Origin: Thermoleophilia bacterium
GTDB taxonomy: Bacteria; Actinomycetota; Thermoleophilia; Gaiellales; SKUG01
DNA length: 64,000 bases
NCBI GenBank assembly: GCA_025964555.1
Contig: JAOPYQ010000006.1
Span: 62,001-126,000 of the forward strand
Direction of reading: 5' to 3'
Each line of letters begins with the position of its first letter. Position 1 is the stretch's first letter. Shown in pieces: positions 50,960-58,737 of this stretch. The notes under the pieces are model-generated. The model was not told where the DNA came from and ran no database searches. It saw nothing but the letters and a program-made list of their open reading frames with translations. A program made the position numbers and the translations under genes.

Positions 50960-51577
50960 GTGAACTCCCCCTACACCAAGCATCTCGACGCGGTCGACCA
51001 CACGACCCACTCGACCGCCCTGACCGTCCCCACCTATGCAGCAGCGCCGATGCAGGCGCAGCAGCCACCGATGATCATCCAGTCGGGTGGCGACGGAGGA
51101 AGCAACCGATCTGGCGCCGCCATCGCGCTTGTCGCCATCATCGTGGCAGTGATCGCAAGCATGGCAGGCTACGCCATGGCCAAGGGCAACGGCATCTCGA
51201 GGAACGAGTTCGACCGTTATCAGGCACTCTCCGGTCGGGAAGGTGAGATCCGAGGACGCGACGCTGGCTGGAGCCAGGGCCGCAAGCAGGGTCGCACCGA
51301 GATGGAGTTCCTCGCACAGTACGAGAAGCTCCGAACCCAGGCAGGCGCCTTCAGCCAGGGCTACCGACAGGGTCGCGGCATTGGCCAGCAGATGGGCCAG
51401 GACCGGTACCAGTACCGCTACAACCGCGGTGGGTACGGCTACGGCTCCGGCTACGGTCGAGGCTACGGCCGAGGCTACAGCGGCTACGGCTACGGTGGTC
51501 GGGTCGGCGGCGCCATCGCCTCCGCACAAGGTATCGCCAATGCAACGGGCAGCCCGGTCGACGTCATCGTCGGCTAG
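50960..51577 (+). CDS. Single-pass membrane protein with Gly-repeat ectodomain (paralogue of the 24622 protein)
   Basis: This 205-residue protein starts at GTG 50960, with GGAGAAGGA upstream. It has a short N-terminus, a membrane span at about residues 53-72 (AAIALVAIIVAVIASMAGYAM), then repeated G-x3-G segments (GREGEIRGRDAGWSQGRKQG, and a GYRQGRGIGQQMG stretch). The C-terminus is Gly/Tyr-rich (GYGYGSGYGRGYG). The order and spacing match the protein at 24622, which has the same span and Gly-repeat layout. No function assigned. Confidence 0.65.
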   Translation: MNSPYTKHLDAVDHTTHSTALTVPTYAAAPMQAQQPPMIIQSGGDGGSNRSGAAIALVAIIVAVIASMAGYAMAKGNGISRNEFDRYQALSGREGEIRGRDAGWSQGRKQGRTEMEFLAQYEKLRTQAGAFSQGYRQGRGIGQQMGQDRYQYRYNRGGYGYGSGYGRGYGRGYSGYGYGGRVGGAIASAQGIANATGSPVDVIVG

Positions 51578-51612
51578 GTACCACGCCCAGATCCATGCCT
51601 TCGGCACCATGC

Positions 51613-51640
51613 GCGCCCTCGGACTTCGGTCCGGGGGCGC
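51613..51640 (+). terminator. UUCG-tetraloop hairpin, terminator candidate
   Basis: GCGCCCTCGGAC pairs with GTCCGGGGGCGC (one G-U pair) around TTCG, 35 bases after the stop of the 50960 gene. There is no clear U-tract. Confidence 0.55.
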
Positions 51641-51880
51641 TCGTGTCTTCGGCGGGCGCGGCGGACGAGTCGTGATCGTCTCGCTGCGGCCGTGGGCACT
51701 CGCCAGCATCGTGCTGGCTCGGCGTGCCCACCACCTCGGCATCCTGCCTCGGCGACGCCGCGCTCGACGACCACGACACGACCGCCGTTCGCGGGTACGC
51801 ACGAACGACCGAGCGGCGCTCGTTGGAGTGCGCCCAGTGCCTTGGCTGCCTCACCTGCACGTATCGCGCACCGCGCGGGG

Positions 51881-51886
51881 TAAGAT
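51881..51886 (+). promoter_or_regulatory. -10 element (TAAGAT) for leaderless ccmE
   Basis: TAAGAT ends eight bases before the ccmE ATG. Confidence 0.55.
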
Positions 51887-51894
51887 CCCGGCTG

Positions 51895-52332
51895 ATGAAC
51901 CGCAAGTTCCGACTGATCGCAGCACTGGGGATGGCCGTCGTGCTCGCCACCTTCATGGCGTACATCGCCATCAAGGGTGGCGACGTGCAGGAGCCGCTGC
52001 TGCAGGCGCGCGAGCTCGTGTCCAAGCGGGAGCTCGCCACGTCGCAGACCGTGCAGGTCGACGGGATCGCCGCCGGCCCGCTCTCGGGCGACCAAGGCGA
52101 GCGCTTCGAGTTCTACGTGACCGACCGCGACGGCAAGCACCGCACGCTCGTCGACTACAAGGGCGCCGTGCCCGACGCGTTCAGGATCGGGCGCAACGTG
52201 ATCGTCACCGGGCGCCTCGTGAAGGACCCCAAGTCGGGCGACCAGGTCTTCAAGGCGCAGCCCGGCTCCCTCGTGACGAAGTGTCCGTCGAAGTTCGAGT
52301 CCGAGGGCGGCACGAGCCGGTCGGACTCATGA
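51895..52332 (+). CDS. ccmE: Cytochrome c maturation protein CcmE (Cys-type heme-binding)
   Basis: CcmE is a heme chaperone that carries heme to apocytochrome c in the Ccm system. The 145 residues have an N-terminal membrane anchor (LIAALGMAVVLATFMAYIAI), then the OB-fold (VDYKGAVPDAFRIG, VIVTGRLV). Instead of the usual heme-binding His it has TKCPSKFE, with Cys130 and Phe134 in the CxxxY-type position described for archaeal and Gram-positive CcmE; here the Tyr is Phe. It is followed by ccmF. Confidence 0.82.
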   Translation: MNRKFRLIAALGMAVVLATFMAYIAIKGGDVQEPLLQARELVSKRELATSQTVQVDGIAAGPLSGDQGERFEFYVTDRDGKHRTLVDYKGAVPDAFRIGRNVIVTGRLVKDPKSGDQVFKAQPGSLVTKCPSKFESEGGTSRSDS

Positions 52333-52348
52333 GCTGGGCGCGCAGCCG

Positions 52349-54496
52349 ATGACGATCGCGATCCTCGGCCAGGCACTGCTGCTGCTCGCGCTCCTCGCCG
52401 CCGCCGGCGGCAGCATCGCCGCGTTCGCCGGCGGACGACGCCTCACGCGCACGGCCTATGACCGCGTCGCCTCGAGCGACCCCGACACGTCCGCGACCGG
52501 CGACCGTTTCGCCGACGGCGCGATCCGCGCGCTGCACGTGGTGCTCGCCACCGCGCTCGCATCCTGCTTCCTGCTGCTCATGGCGCTCGCCGGCGCCAAC
52601 TACACGCTCGACTACGTCCAGTCACGCATGAGCAGCGACCTGCCGTTCGCGTTTCGCCTCACTGCCCTGTGGAGCGGCCAGGAAGGTTCGCTGCTGCTGT
52701 GGCTCACCGTCCTGACCGGAGCCGGCACGCTCATGGTCCGCTCGCTGCGCCGAGCCCACGTGCCTGCCGCGCTGCTCGCCCACGCCGTGGGCATCGTACT
52801 CACCATCGCCACGTTCTTCGCGGTGCTCGTCGCGATCGTCGCCCGCCCCTTCGCGGTGGTCGACCAGCTCCAGCGCGACGGAGCCGGGATGAGCCCGGCG
52901 CTGCAGAACTACTGGATGGCGATCCATCCACCGACCCTCTACCTCGGCTACGTCGGCGTCTCGATCCCCTTCGCGATCGTCGCCGGAGCGCTGCTGGCCC
53001 GCCGCCGCGACGACGCGTGGATCGCGACGACCCGTCGCTGGGTCATCGCCAGCTGGGTGTTCCTGACGATGGGCCTCGTGCTCGGCGCGCGATGGGCGTA
53101 CGAGGAGATCGGCTGGGGTGGCTACTGGGCGTGGGATCCGGTCGAGAACGCCGCGCTCATGCCCTGGCTCACCGCCACCGCGCTGCTGCACTCGATCATG
53201 GTGCAGCAGAAGCGCGGGATGATGCGATTCTGGAACGCGGTGCTCGCCACCCTCACGTTCGGGCTCTCGATCTTCGGCACGTTCCTGACACGCAGCGGCG
53301 TGCTCTCGAGCGTCCACTCGTTCGTGTCGAGCCCCGTGGGGTGGTGGTTCATCGGCGCGCTCGTGGTGCTCGTCGCGAGCTCGCTGCTGCTGCTGTACCG
53401 CTCGCGCGACCTGCTGCACGCGCGCCACGACGTGGACTCGGTGGTCAGTCGCGAGGGCCTGCTGCTGTTCAACAACCTGCTGCTCGTCGCGCTCGCGCTC
53501 GTGGTGCTGTGGGGCGTCATCTATCCGATCCTCACCGCTGCGTTCGCCAACCAGCGCATCAGCCTCGAGAAGCCCTGGTACGACTTCTTCGCCACAGCGT
53601 TCGGCCTGCCGCTGCTGTTCCTGGTCGCGTTCGCGCCGATCGTCGCGTGGCAGGGCACCCCGCTCCGACGCGTGCTGGCGGCGATGGTGCATCCGCTGGC
53701 GTGGAGCCTCGCGCTGGGAACGGTGCTCATTGCCGCGGGGCTGGGTTCCAGTCCGGCCGGTGTCGCGGCGTGCTGCCTCGGGATGCTCGTGATCGCTGGC
53801 GTGGTGGGGGACGTTCGTCGCTCGCTGCACGGGCGGCGCATCTCGCATCCGGAGCAGTCTGCCGTCGCGCGGACGAGGTATGTCCTGGCGCGCAACCGGC
53901 GCCGCTTCGGCGCCTGGATCGCCCACGCCGGCATCGCGCTCGTGGTGATCGCGATCGCCGGCGGCGCGTGGGTGGACGAGACCAACCGCGAGCTGCACGC
54001 GGGCGACGTGCTCGAGGTCGGCGCCTACCAGCTCACCTATCGCGAGGTGGAGCGCGAGCGCACCGGCGAGCGCATGCGTACGCGGGCGGTGTTCGAGGTC
54101 CGACGCGGCGACACGGATCTCGGCGTGCTGCGCGCCGGGCGCGACTTCCACCCGGCATCGGGCGAGGTCTCCAACGAGGTCGGTATCCGTCCCGACTGGC
54201 TGCGCATGCAGGACCTGTTCGTCAACGTCGACCGACTCACCGAGGACGGCGTCGTGCGCGCGCAGGCGTTCGTGAACCCGCTCGTGCCGCTGCTGTGGCT
54301 TGCGGGCGTGCTCACCGCGCTCGGTGGCGTGATCGCGGCGTGGCCGGATCGCCGCTCCAGGAGCGGGTCCGATAGGAACCTCGGTTCCGGGGTAGAAGCG
54401 GAGCAGGATGCAGTGCATGAGTTGCGCAACGGAGTTGCTGCACCCCGCGAACTTCTGTCCGGTGTGCGGGGCACGGCTGTCGGCCCCGACGACTGA
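52349..54496 (+). CDS. ccmF: Cytochrome c-type biogenesis protein CcmF
   Basis: CcmF is the heme lyase component that attaches heme to apocytochrome c. The 715 residues show about 13-15 membrane spans and the WWD heme-handling motif WGGYWAWDPVENAALMPWL. Conserved His residues lie in NYWMAIHPPT and elsewhere. It starts 16 bases after the ccmE stop. Its last 89 bases overlap the next gene, and the last 40 residues (Arg/Ser/Glu-rich) may not be functional. No ccmABCD genes lie in the window. Confidence 0.9.
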   Translation: MTIAILGQALLLLALLAAAGGSIAAFAGGRRLTRTAYDRVASSDPDTSATGDRFADGAIRALHVVLATALASCFLLLMALAGANYTLDYVQSRMSSDLPFAFRLTALWSGQEGSLLLWLTVLTGAGTLMVRSLRRAHVPAALLAHAVGIVLTIATFFAVLVAIVARPFAVVDQLQRDGAGMSPALQNYWMAIHPPTLYLGYVGVSIPFAIVAGALLARRRDDAWIATTRRWVIASWVFLTMGLVLGARWAYEEIGWGGYWAWDPVENAALMPWLTATALLHSIMVQQKRGMMRFWNAVLATLTFGLSIFGTFLTRSGVLSSVHSFVSSPVGWWFIGALVVLVASSLLLLYRSRDLLHARHDVDSVVSREGLLLFNNLLLVALALVVLWGVIYPILTAAFANQRISLEKPWYDFFATAFGLPLLFLVAFAPIVAWQGTPLRRVLAAMVHPLAWSLALGTVLIAAGLGSSPAGVAACCLGMLVIAGVVGDVRRSLHGRRISHPEQSAVARTRYVLARNRRRFGAWIAHAGIALVVIAIAGGAWVDETNRELHAGDVLEVGAYQLTYREVERERTGERMRTRAVFEVRRGDTDLGVLRAGRDFHPASGEVSNEVGIRPDWLRMQDLFVNVDRLTEDGVVRAQAFVNPLVPLLWLAGVLTALGGVIAAWPDRRSRSGSDRNLGSGVEAEQDAVHELRNGVAAPRELLSGVRGTAVGPDD

Positions 54497-55538
54497 CGGA
54501 ACGGCGGCGACCGTGCCAGGTGGCACGACGCCCGCGGTGGTGCCCGTCCCCGCCGACCAGTCGGCGGAGAACGTCGTGTACCTCGGCGAGGAGCACGGCA
54601 TCCCGGCAGATCGCGGCGCGATCGCACCCAACCCGCGTGCGGGTGAGTACGACACCCCCGCCCAGCAGCTCGCCGAGCCGCCCCAGGCGCCACAGCCGGA
54701 TCCGGTCGGACCGGCCGTCACGCCGATGCCGCCCCCGACGCCGATCCGCCCGCCCGAGGCCGAGCCCGTCTACAACGAGATCGAGGCGCTGCGCCAGCGA
54801 GCTGCGGAGCTCGAAGCCGCGCTGCCCGCGTTCGGATCGCACGGCCCGATCCCGCAGCAGCACGAGCTCGTCCCGCCGCCCCGGGTGGACGACAATCCCT
54901 TCGGTGACTTCTTCGGCGACGGCGCCTCGGCATGGTTGGAGGACGACGACGACGACGACAGCCCGGAGATCACCCAGCCACGGGTCGTCGGCACGATGCT
55001 CGCCGCGGGCGCGGTGGCGATGCTGCTGGCAGCCTGGGCGGTGTGGGGCCACGCGATGTACCGAGGCGCCGGCGGCGCCGAGGCCGGCGGCTTCCTGCTG
55101 CTGTCGATGCTGCTGTGGATCTGGTACCTGTCGATGCCGCGCGAACAGCAGCACACGTGGATGCTCAAGCGCCACGTGCGCGTGCAGAAGCTCGTCGAGC
55201 GTCGCGTGTCGCCGATCAAGAAGCGCACCGAAGGACACGTCACGATGCGCTCCGAGCGCGGCCGCTACCGCGCGATGCGCGACGAGCGAACACGTCGCGT
55301 GAACGCCCTCGGCGAGGGCGCGTATCGATCGTTCCGACAGGGGACCCTGCAGCCCGACCTGCACGCCGGGGCGCAGCGCGTGCTCGCGATGGAGCGCCAG
55401 ATGCTCGTGCAGGACCAGCGCATCCACGGTCTCATGCAGGAGCGCCTCGCCGACCGCAATCAGGGCGGCGACGGGGGAGGCCACGCGGGGCACGATCCGG
55501 CCTCCGGCATGCCCGAGGACGGCCACCCCGCCCCCTGA
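54408..55538 (+). CDS. Zinc-ribbon and coiled-coil membrane protein of unknown function
   Basis: This 376-residue protein starts with a zinc ribbon, CMSC and CPVC (Cys at about 3, 6, 17 and 20), then a Pro-rich region with a coiled-coil stretch (EIEALRQRAAELEAAL) and a very acidic patch. Two membrane spans follow (VVGTMLAAGAVAMLLAAWAVWG and GFLLLSMLLWIWYL), then an Arg-rich helical tail and a His-rich C-terminus. The ATG follows GGAGCAGG. The start overlaps ccmF by 89 bases. Function unknown; a membrane scaffold or sensor is possible. Confidence 0.6.
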   Translation: MQCMSCATELLHPANFCPVCGARLSAPTTDGTAATVPGGTTPAVVPVPADQSAENVVYLGEEHGIPADRGAIAPNPRAGEYDTPAQQLAEPPQAPQPDPVGPAVTPMPPPTPIRPPEAEPVYNEIEALRQRAAELEAALPAFGSHGPIPQQHELVPPPRVDDNPFGDFFGDGASAWLEDDDDDDSPEITQPRVVGTMLAAGAVAMLLAAWAVWGHAMYRGAGGAEAGGFLLLSMLLWIWYLSMPREQQHTWMLKRHVRVQKLVERRVSPIKKRTEGHVTMRSERGRYRAMRDERTRRVNALGEGAYRSFRQGTLQPDLHAGAQRVLAMERQMLVQDQRIHGLMQERLADRNQGGDGGGHAGHDPASGMPEDGHPAP

Positions 55539-55577
55539 GCTCCTCGAAAAAGGCCCGCATGCTGCTGTACTTGCTGC

Positions 55578-56777
55578 ATGAACCGCCCCTTCCGACGCAG
55601 CGGCCTGCTCGTCACCCTCTCCATCTTCATCGCACTCCCGACCGCCGTGGCGAACGCCGGCCTGCTCGAGGAGCGCCTCGCCAACACGCGTGCCGACGCC
55701 AAGGACACGCGCGCGGAGCTGTCGATCGTCGACAAGCGCCAGCAGGTCGTGGTGCGCCAGGTCACGCGCCTCAACCGACGACTTGCAGAGCTCGAGGTGC
55801 CGCTGCACCGCCTCGAAGCGGAGGTCGCCGGCCTCGACGACCAGATCACCAAGCGCGAGCGTCGCATCGTCGAGCTGCGTGCCGATCGCGAGCGCCAGAA
55901 GCAGGAGATCAAGCGCCTCAACCTCGAGCTGGACTCCGCGCAGGACCTGCTCGCAACGCGCGTGGTGACCGCCTACAAAAGCGGCGACACGGGCGTGATC
56001 GAGCAGCTGGCGGGTGCCGACGACCTCGAGGAGCTGTTCCGACGCGAGGAAGCACTCGCACAGATCGTCGGCCTCGACGACCGCGTGATCGACCGCATCA
56101 CCGACGCCGAGCGCGCGGTGCGGGTGAAGCGCGCCCGCAACTTCGAGCTGCGCCGCCAGATCCGCGAGGACATCCTCGCGATCGATGCCGACAAGGAGCA
56201 GGTCGACGCCAAGCGCGACGAGGCGCAGGCTGCGCGCGACGAGGTCGCCTCCGTGCGCGCCGAGCGCGACAAGATGCTCGAGTCGCTCACCGCGCGTGAG
56301 GAGAACCTCGGCGCGCACCTCGACGACCTCCAAGAGGACGCGAAGGTGCTGCAGGACGTCATCAAGAACGGCACGTCCACCTACAGTGGCGCGATCGGTG
56401 GCCTGAGCGCCAGCGGCTTGATCTGGCCCGTGAGCGGTCCGGTCGTCAGTCCGTTCGGTCCTCGCTGGGGACGCATGCACGAGGGCATCGACATCGCCAT
56501 CGGCGCGGGCAACCCGATCAGCGCTGCAGCGGCGGGCGTCGTGACGTACGCCGGCTGGATGAGCGGCTACGGAAACATGGTCGTCATCCAGCACGCGAAC
56601 GGGATCGGGACGGGCTATGGCCACCAGTCGCAGATCGCGGTGACGCAGGGTCAGCTCGTCGGCCAGGGTCAGCTCATCGGCTTCGTCGGCTGCACCGGCC
56701 ACTGCTTCGGCGACCACGTGCACTTCGAGGTGTACAACAACGGCACGCCGACCGACCCGATGCCCTACCTGAGCTAG
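55578..56777 (+). CDS. M23-family (LytM) peptidoglycan endopeptidase with coiled coil
   Basis: This 399-residue secreted protein has a signal peptide (LLVTLSIFIALPTAVANAG), a long coiled coil (about residues 30-260) and a C-terminal M23 domain. The zinc ligands are His301 and Asp305 (HEGID) and His382 (HVHFE), with the other His at about 380. This layout resembles EnvC or CwlO-type hydrolases, in which the coiled coil is regulated by FtsEX. It cleaves peptide cross-links in peptidoglycan. The ATG at 55578 lies just downstream of the previous gene. Confidence 0.88.
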   Translation: MNRPFRRSGLLVTLSIFIALPTAVANAGLLEERLANTRADAKDTRAELSIVDKRQQVVVRQVTRLNRRLAELEVPLHRLEAEVAGLDDQITKRERRIVELRADRERQKQEIKRLNLELDSAQDLLATRVVTAYKSGDTGVIEQLAGADDLEELFRREEALAQIVGLDDRVIDRITDAERAVRVKRARNFELRRQIREDILAIDADKEQVDAKRDEAQAARDEVASVRAERDKMLESLTAREENLGAHLDDLQEDAKVLQDVIKNGTSTYSGAIGGLSASGLIWPVSGPVVSPFGPRWGRMHEGIDIAIGAGNPISAAAAGVVTYAGWMSGYGNMVVIQHANGIGTGYGHQSQIAVTQGQLVGQGQLIGFVGCTGHCFGDHVHFEVYNNGTPTDPMPYLS

Positions 56778-56789
56778 CCGCGGCGCCGG

Positions 56790-58070
56790 TCAGTGGGGCT
56801 GCGGGGTGGCGATGAGCCACACCGTGAGCGCGACGACCACGACGACGAGGAACAGCTCGCGCCACACGTACTGGCGCAACATGCGCGGCGCGTCCTCGGG
56901 ACGTCGCGCGACCTGCGGCACGAACGCCGACATGTTGTTCCACGCGAGCGGCATCGTGCCCAGGTAGAGCGCGAGCTTCGCCACGATGATCCGGCCGTAC
57001 GTCGAATCGACGAGCTCGCGCACCGCGGTTCCGAGCTCCGCGTAGGTGGCGTAGATCCCGGTCACGAGGATGACGACCACGCTGGCGAACGCGAGCTTGC
57101 TGAAGCGGGTGATGGCGTCGATGTAAGTCGTCGCGAACGGCGCCAGGTAGGCGAGCTGGAGGAGACCGCCAATCCAGATCGCCGCTGCGGTCACGTGGAT
57201 CATGTCGAGCGGCATGCGCAGGACGGTCGGCTCGGTCGTGACGGCGTGACCGGTGATCGACAGGCTCGCCGCGAGGCCCACGAACACGGCCGCGAGCGCG
57301 TATCGCGCGCCGTTCGGAAGTGACGTGTTGGAACGCAGCAGCAACGCCGGCCCCAGCGCGATCACCGCGATGAGCGCGCGGATCTTGAGCGAGCGCCCGA
57401 AGGGCGTGTCGGCCGTCGCCGAGAGCGCGTCGGAGTCGAAGGCGTCGCCGACCCCGGCGCCCTGCAGGATCGCAGTGTCGATGACGAACCCGGCGGCATA
57501 GGCGAGCAGCAACACGATGATCGACGCGACGAGCAGGCGCGGCCGCCAGCCGGGCGCGATGATGCACGCGAACAACCCGCCGCCAGCTGCGACCAGCAGC
57601 GACACGACCTCGATGAAGCGCGTGACCGAGAACGCGACCTGCAGCTTCCGATCGACCGTGCCCGCATCGTCTGCCGCGTCCGCGCCGCCGCCGCCGCTCT
57701 TGGTTCCGACGGAGAACGTGTACGAGCCGTTGATGACGTGCCCGTCCTCGCTCGACACGCGATACGACACCCCGTACGTGCCGGTCTCCTCGCCCTGGAA
57801 CGCCTGTACGACACGCGCTCCCTTCGCGGGGTTCGGCGCACCCGACTCGACGCGCTCGCCGTTGGGCGCGAAGACCTGGATCGTTCCGGCGCCGGCGACG
57901 ACCGAGCCGCTGAACTCGAGCGCGACCTCGCCGGGCGCGGCGTCGAGCACGCTGTCCGCGGCCGGCTCGGACGTCGTGAGCGAGGCGTGTGCGCTCGCGG
58001 TCGCCGGCAGGGCGAGCAGCAGCGTCAGTGCGATCGTGCAGCGCACGAGCAGGTGTCGGGTGGGACCCAT
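56790..58070 (-). CDS. CopC-CopD fusion, copper resistance protein
   Basis: This 426-residue protein has a signal peptide ending ATASA, after which the mature protein starts with His (HASLTTSEPAADS), as in CopC copper-binding proteins. Asp and His of DGHVINGSYTFSV complete a likely copper site near residue 110. The C-terminal two-thirds are CopD-like, with about eight membrane spans. Such YcnJ-type proteins handle periplasmic copper. I start it at ATG 58070; TAGTCC lies eight bases upstream. It converges with the M23 gene. Confidence 0.85.
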   Translation of the reverse strand: MGPTRHLLVRCTIALTLLLALPATASAHASLTTSEPAADSVLDAAPGEVALEFSGSVVAGAGTIQVFAPNGERVESGAPNPAKGARVVQAFQGEETGTYGVSYRVSSEDGHVINGSYTFSVGTKSGGGGADAADDAGTVDRKLQVAFSVTRFIEVVSLLVAAGGGLFACIIAPGWRPRLLVASIIVLLLAYAAGFVIDTAILQGAGVGDAFDSDALSATADTPFGRSLKIRALIAVIALGPALLLRSNTSLPNGARYALAAVFVGLAASLSITGHAVTTEPTVLRMPLDMIHVTAAAIWIGGLLQLAYLAPFATTYIDAITRFSKLAFASVVVILVTGIYATYAELGTAVRELVDSTYGRIIVAKLALYLGTMPLAWNNMSAFVPQVARRPEDAPRMLRQYVWRELFLVVVVVALTVWLIATPQPH

Positions 58071-58164
58071 CCGGGGTGGGACTACCCGCCGATGCGCGAT
58101 CGCGCACGCAGCCACTTGTCGGATTCCGGGAATCGTCGCATGCTGGAGGCAGGTGACTCTCCCC

Positions 58165-58683
58165 ATGCACCAGCATCCTTCCTTGCACTCGACGCAGACC
58201 GCACCAGCACAGCCGACGATGGCGGACGTCTGGGGCGAGTTCCCGAGCGGCCACGGGCGGCTCGTCGATGCAGTCCAGCAGCGGGTCCAGCAGCACGCCC
58301 CGCTCGTGCCCGTGCACGTGGCGGATGCCGCAAGCGCGGAGCCGCGCATGCGACCGCTCCCGTATGCCGATCCGGTCTCCTGGTCGCTGCTCAAGCACGC
58401 GATCCAGCTCGCGCTCGTCGCCAGCGTGGTCATGTTCGCGATCTATGGCGGCGACGCGCCGCTCATGGCACTCGGCTACGTCGGGACCGGGCTGCTGCTC
58501 ATGGGCACGCTCGTGATCGCCGATCGCCTGCGCTACGCCGACCGCGATCCGTCGTTCGCGATCATCGAATTCCTCGCACCGGCACCCATGCCGGTCGTCG
58601 TGCACGAAATGCGCCCGGCTCCGCTCGCGCCGCTGGTGGAGCAGATGCAGGTCGTCATGCCGGAGACCGTCGCGGTCACCTGA
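58165..58683 (+). CDS. Two-span membrane protein of unknown function
   Basis: This 172-residue protein has two hydrophobic segments (AIQLALVASVVMFAIYG and ALGYVGTGLLLMGTLVIA), a Gln/His-rich N-terminus and a Pro/Ala-rich end. No motif is recognised. AGGTGA lies upstream of the ATG at 58165. It is divergent from the CopC-CopD gene and upstream of the secreted repeat protein. Confidence 0.55.
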   Translation: MHQHPSLHSTQTAPAQPTMADVWGEFPSGHGRLVDAVQQRVQQHAPLVPVHVADAASAEPRMRPLPYADPVSWSLLKHAIQLALVASVVMFAIYGGDAPLMALGYVGTGLLLMGTLVIADRLRYADRDPSFAIIEFLAPAPMPVVVHEMRPAPLAPLVEQMQVVMPETVAVT

Positions 58684-58737
58684 CCGATCGTTCTGTCGCA
58701 GAAGCGGAAATCGGCCGAGTCTGCCGATACACCTCAG

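Larger units (their letters stand above)
51578..51894. other. Intergenic region (317 bp) after the Gly-repeat protein
   Basis: It contains a UUCG-tetraloop hairpin (51613-51640) and the -10 element of ccmE (51881-51886). I see no convincing gene in it on either strand. Confidence 0.55.

Noticed and set aside
51574-52140. A 188-codon minus-strand ORF across the ccmE 5' region
   Set aside because: It is antisense to ccmE and shows no motif; the region upstream of ccmE holds a promoter and hairpin instead.
52622-54721. A 699-codon minus-strand open frame across ccmF
   Set aside because: ccmF is certain on the plus strand; this frame has low-complexity Arg/Glu/His content and no recognisable domain.
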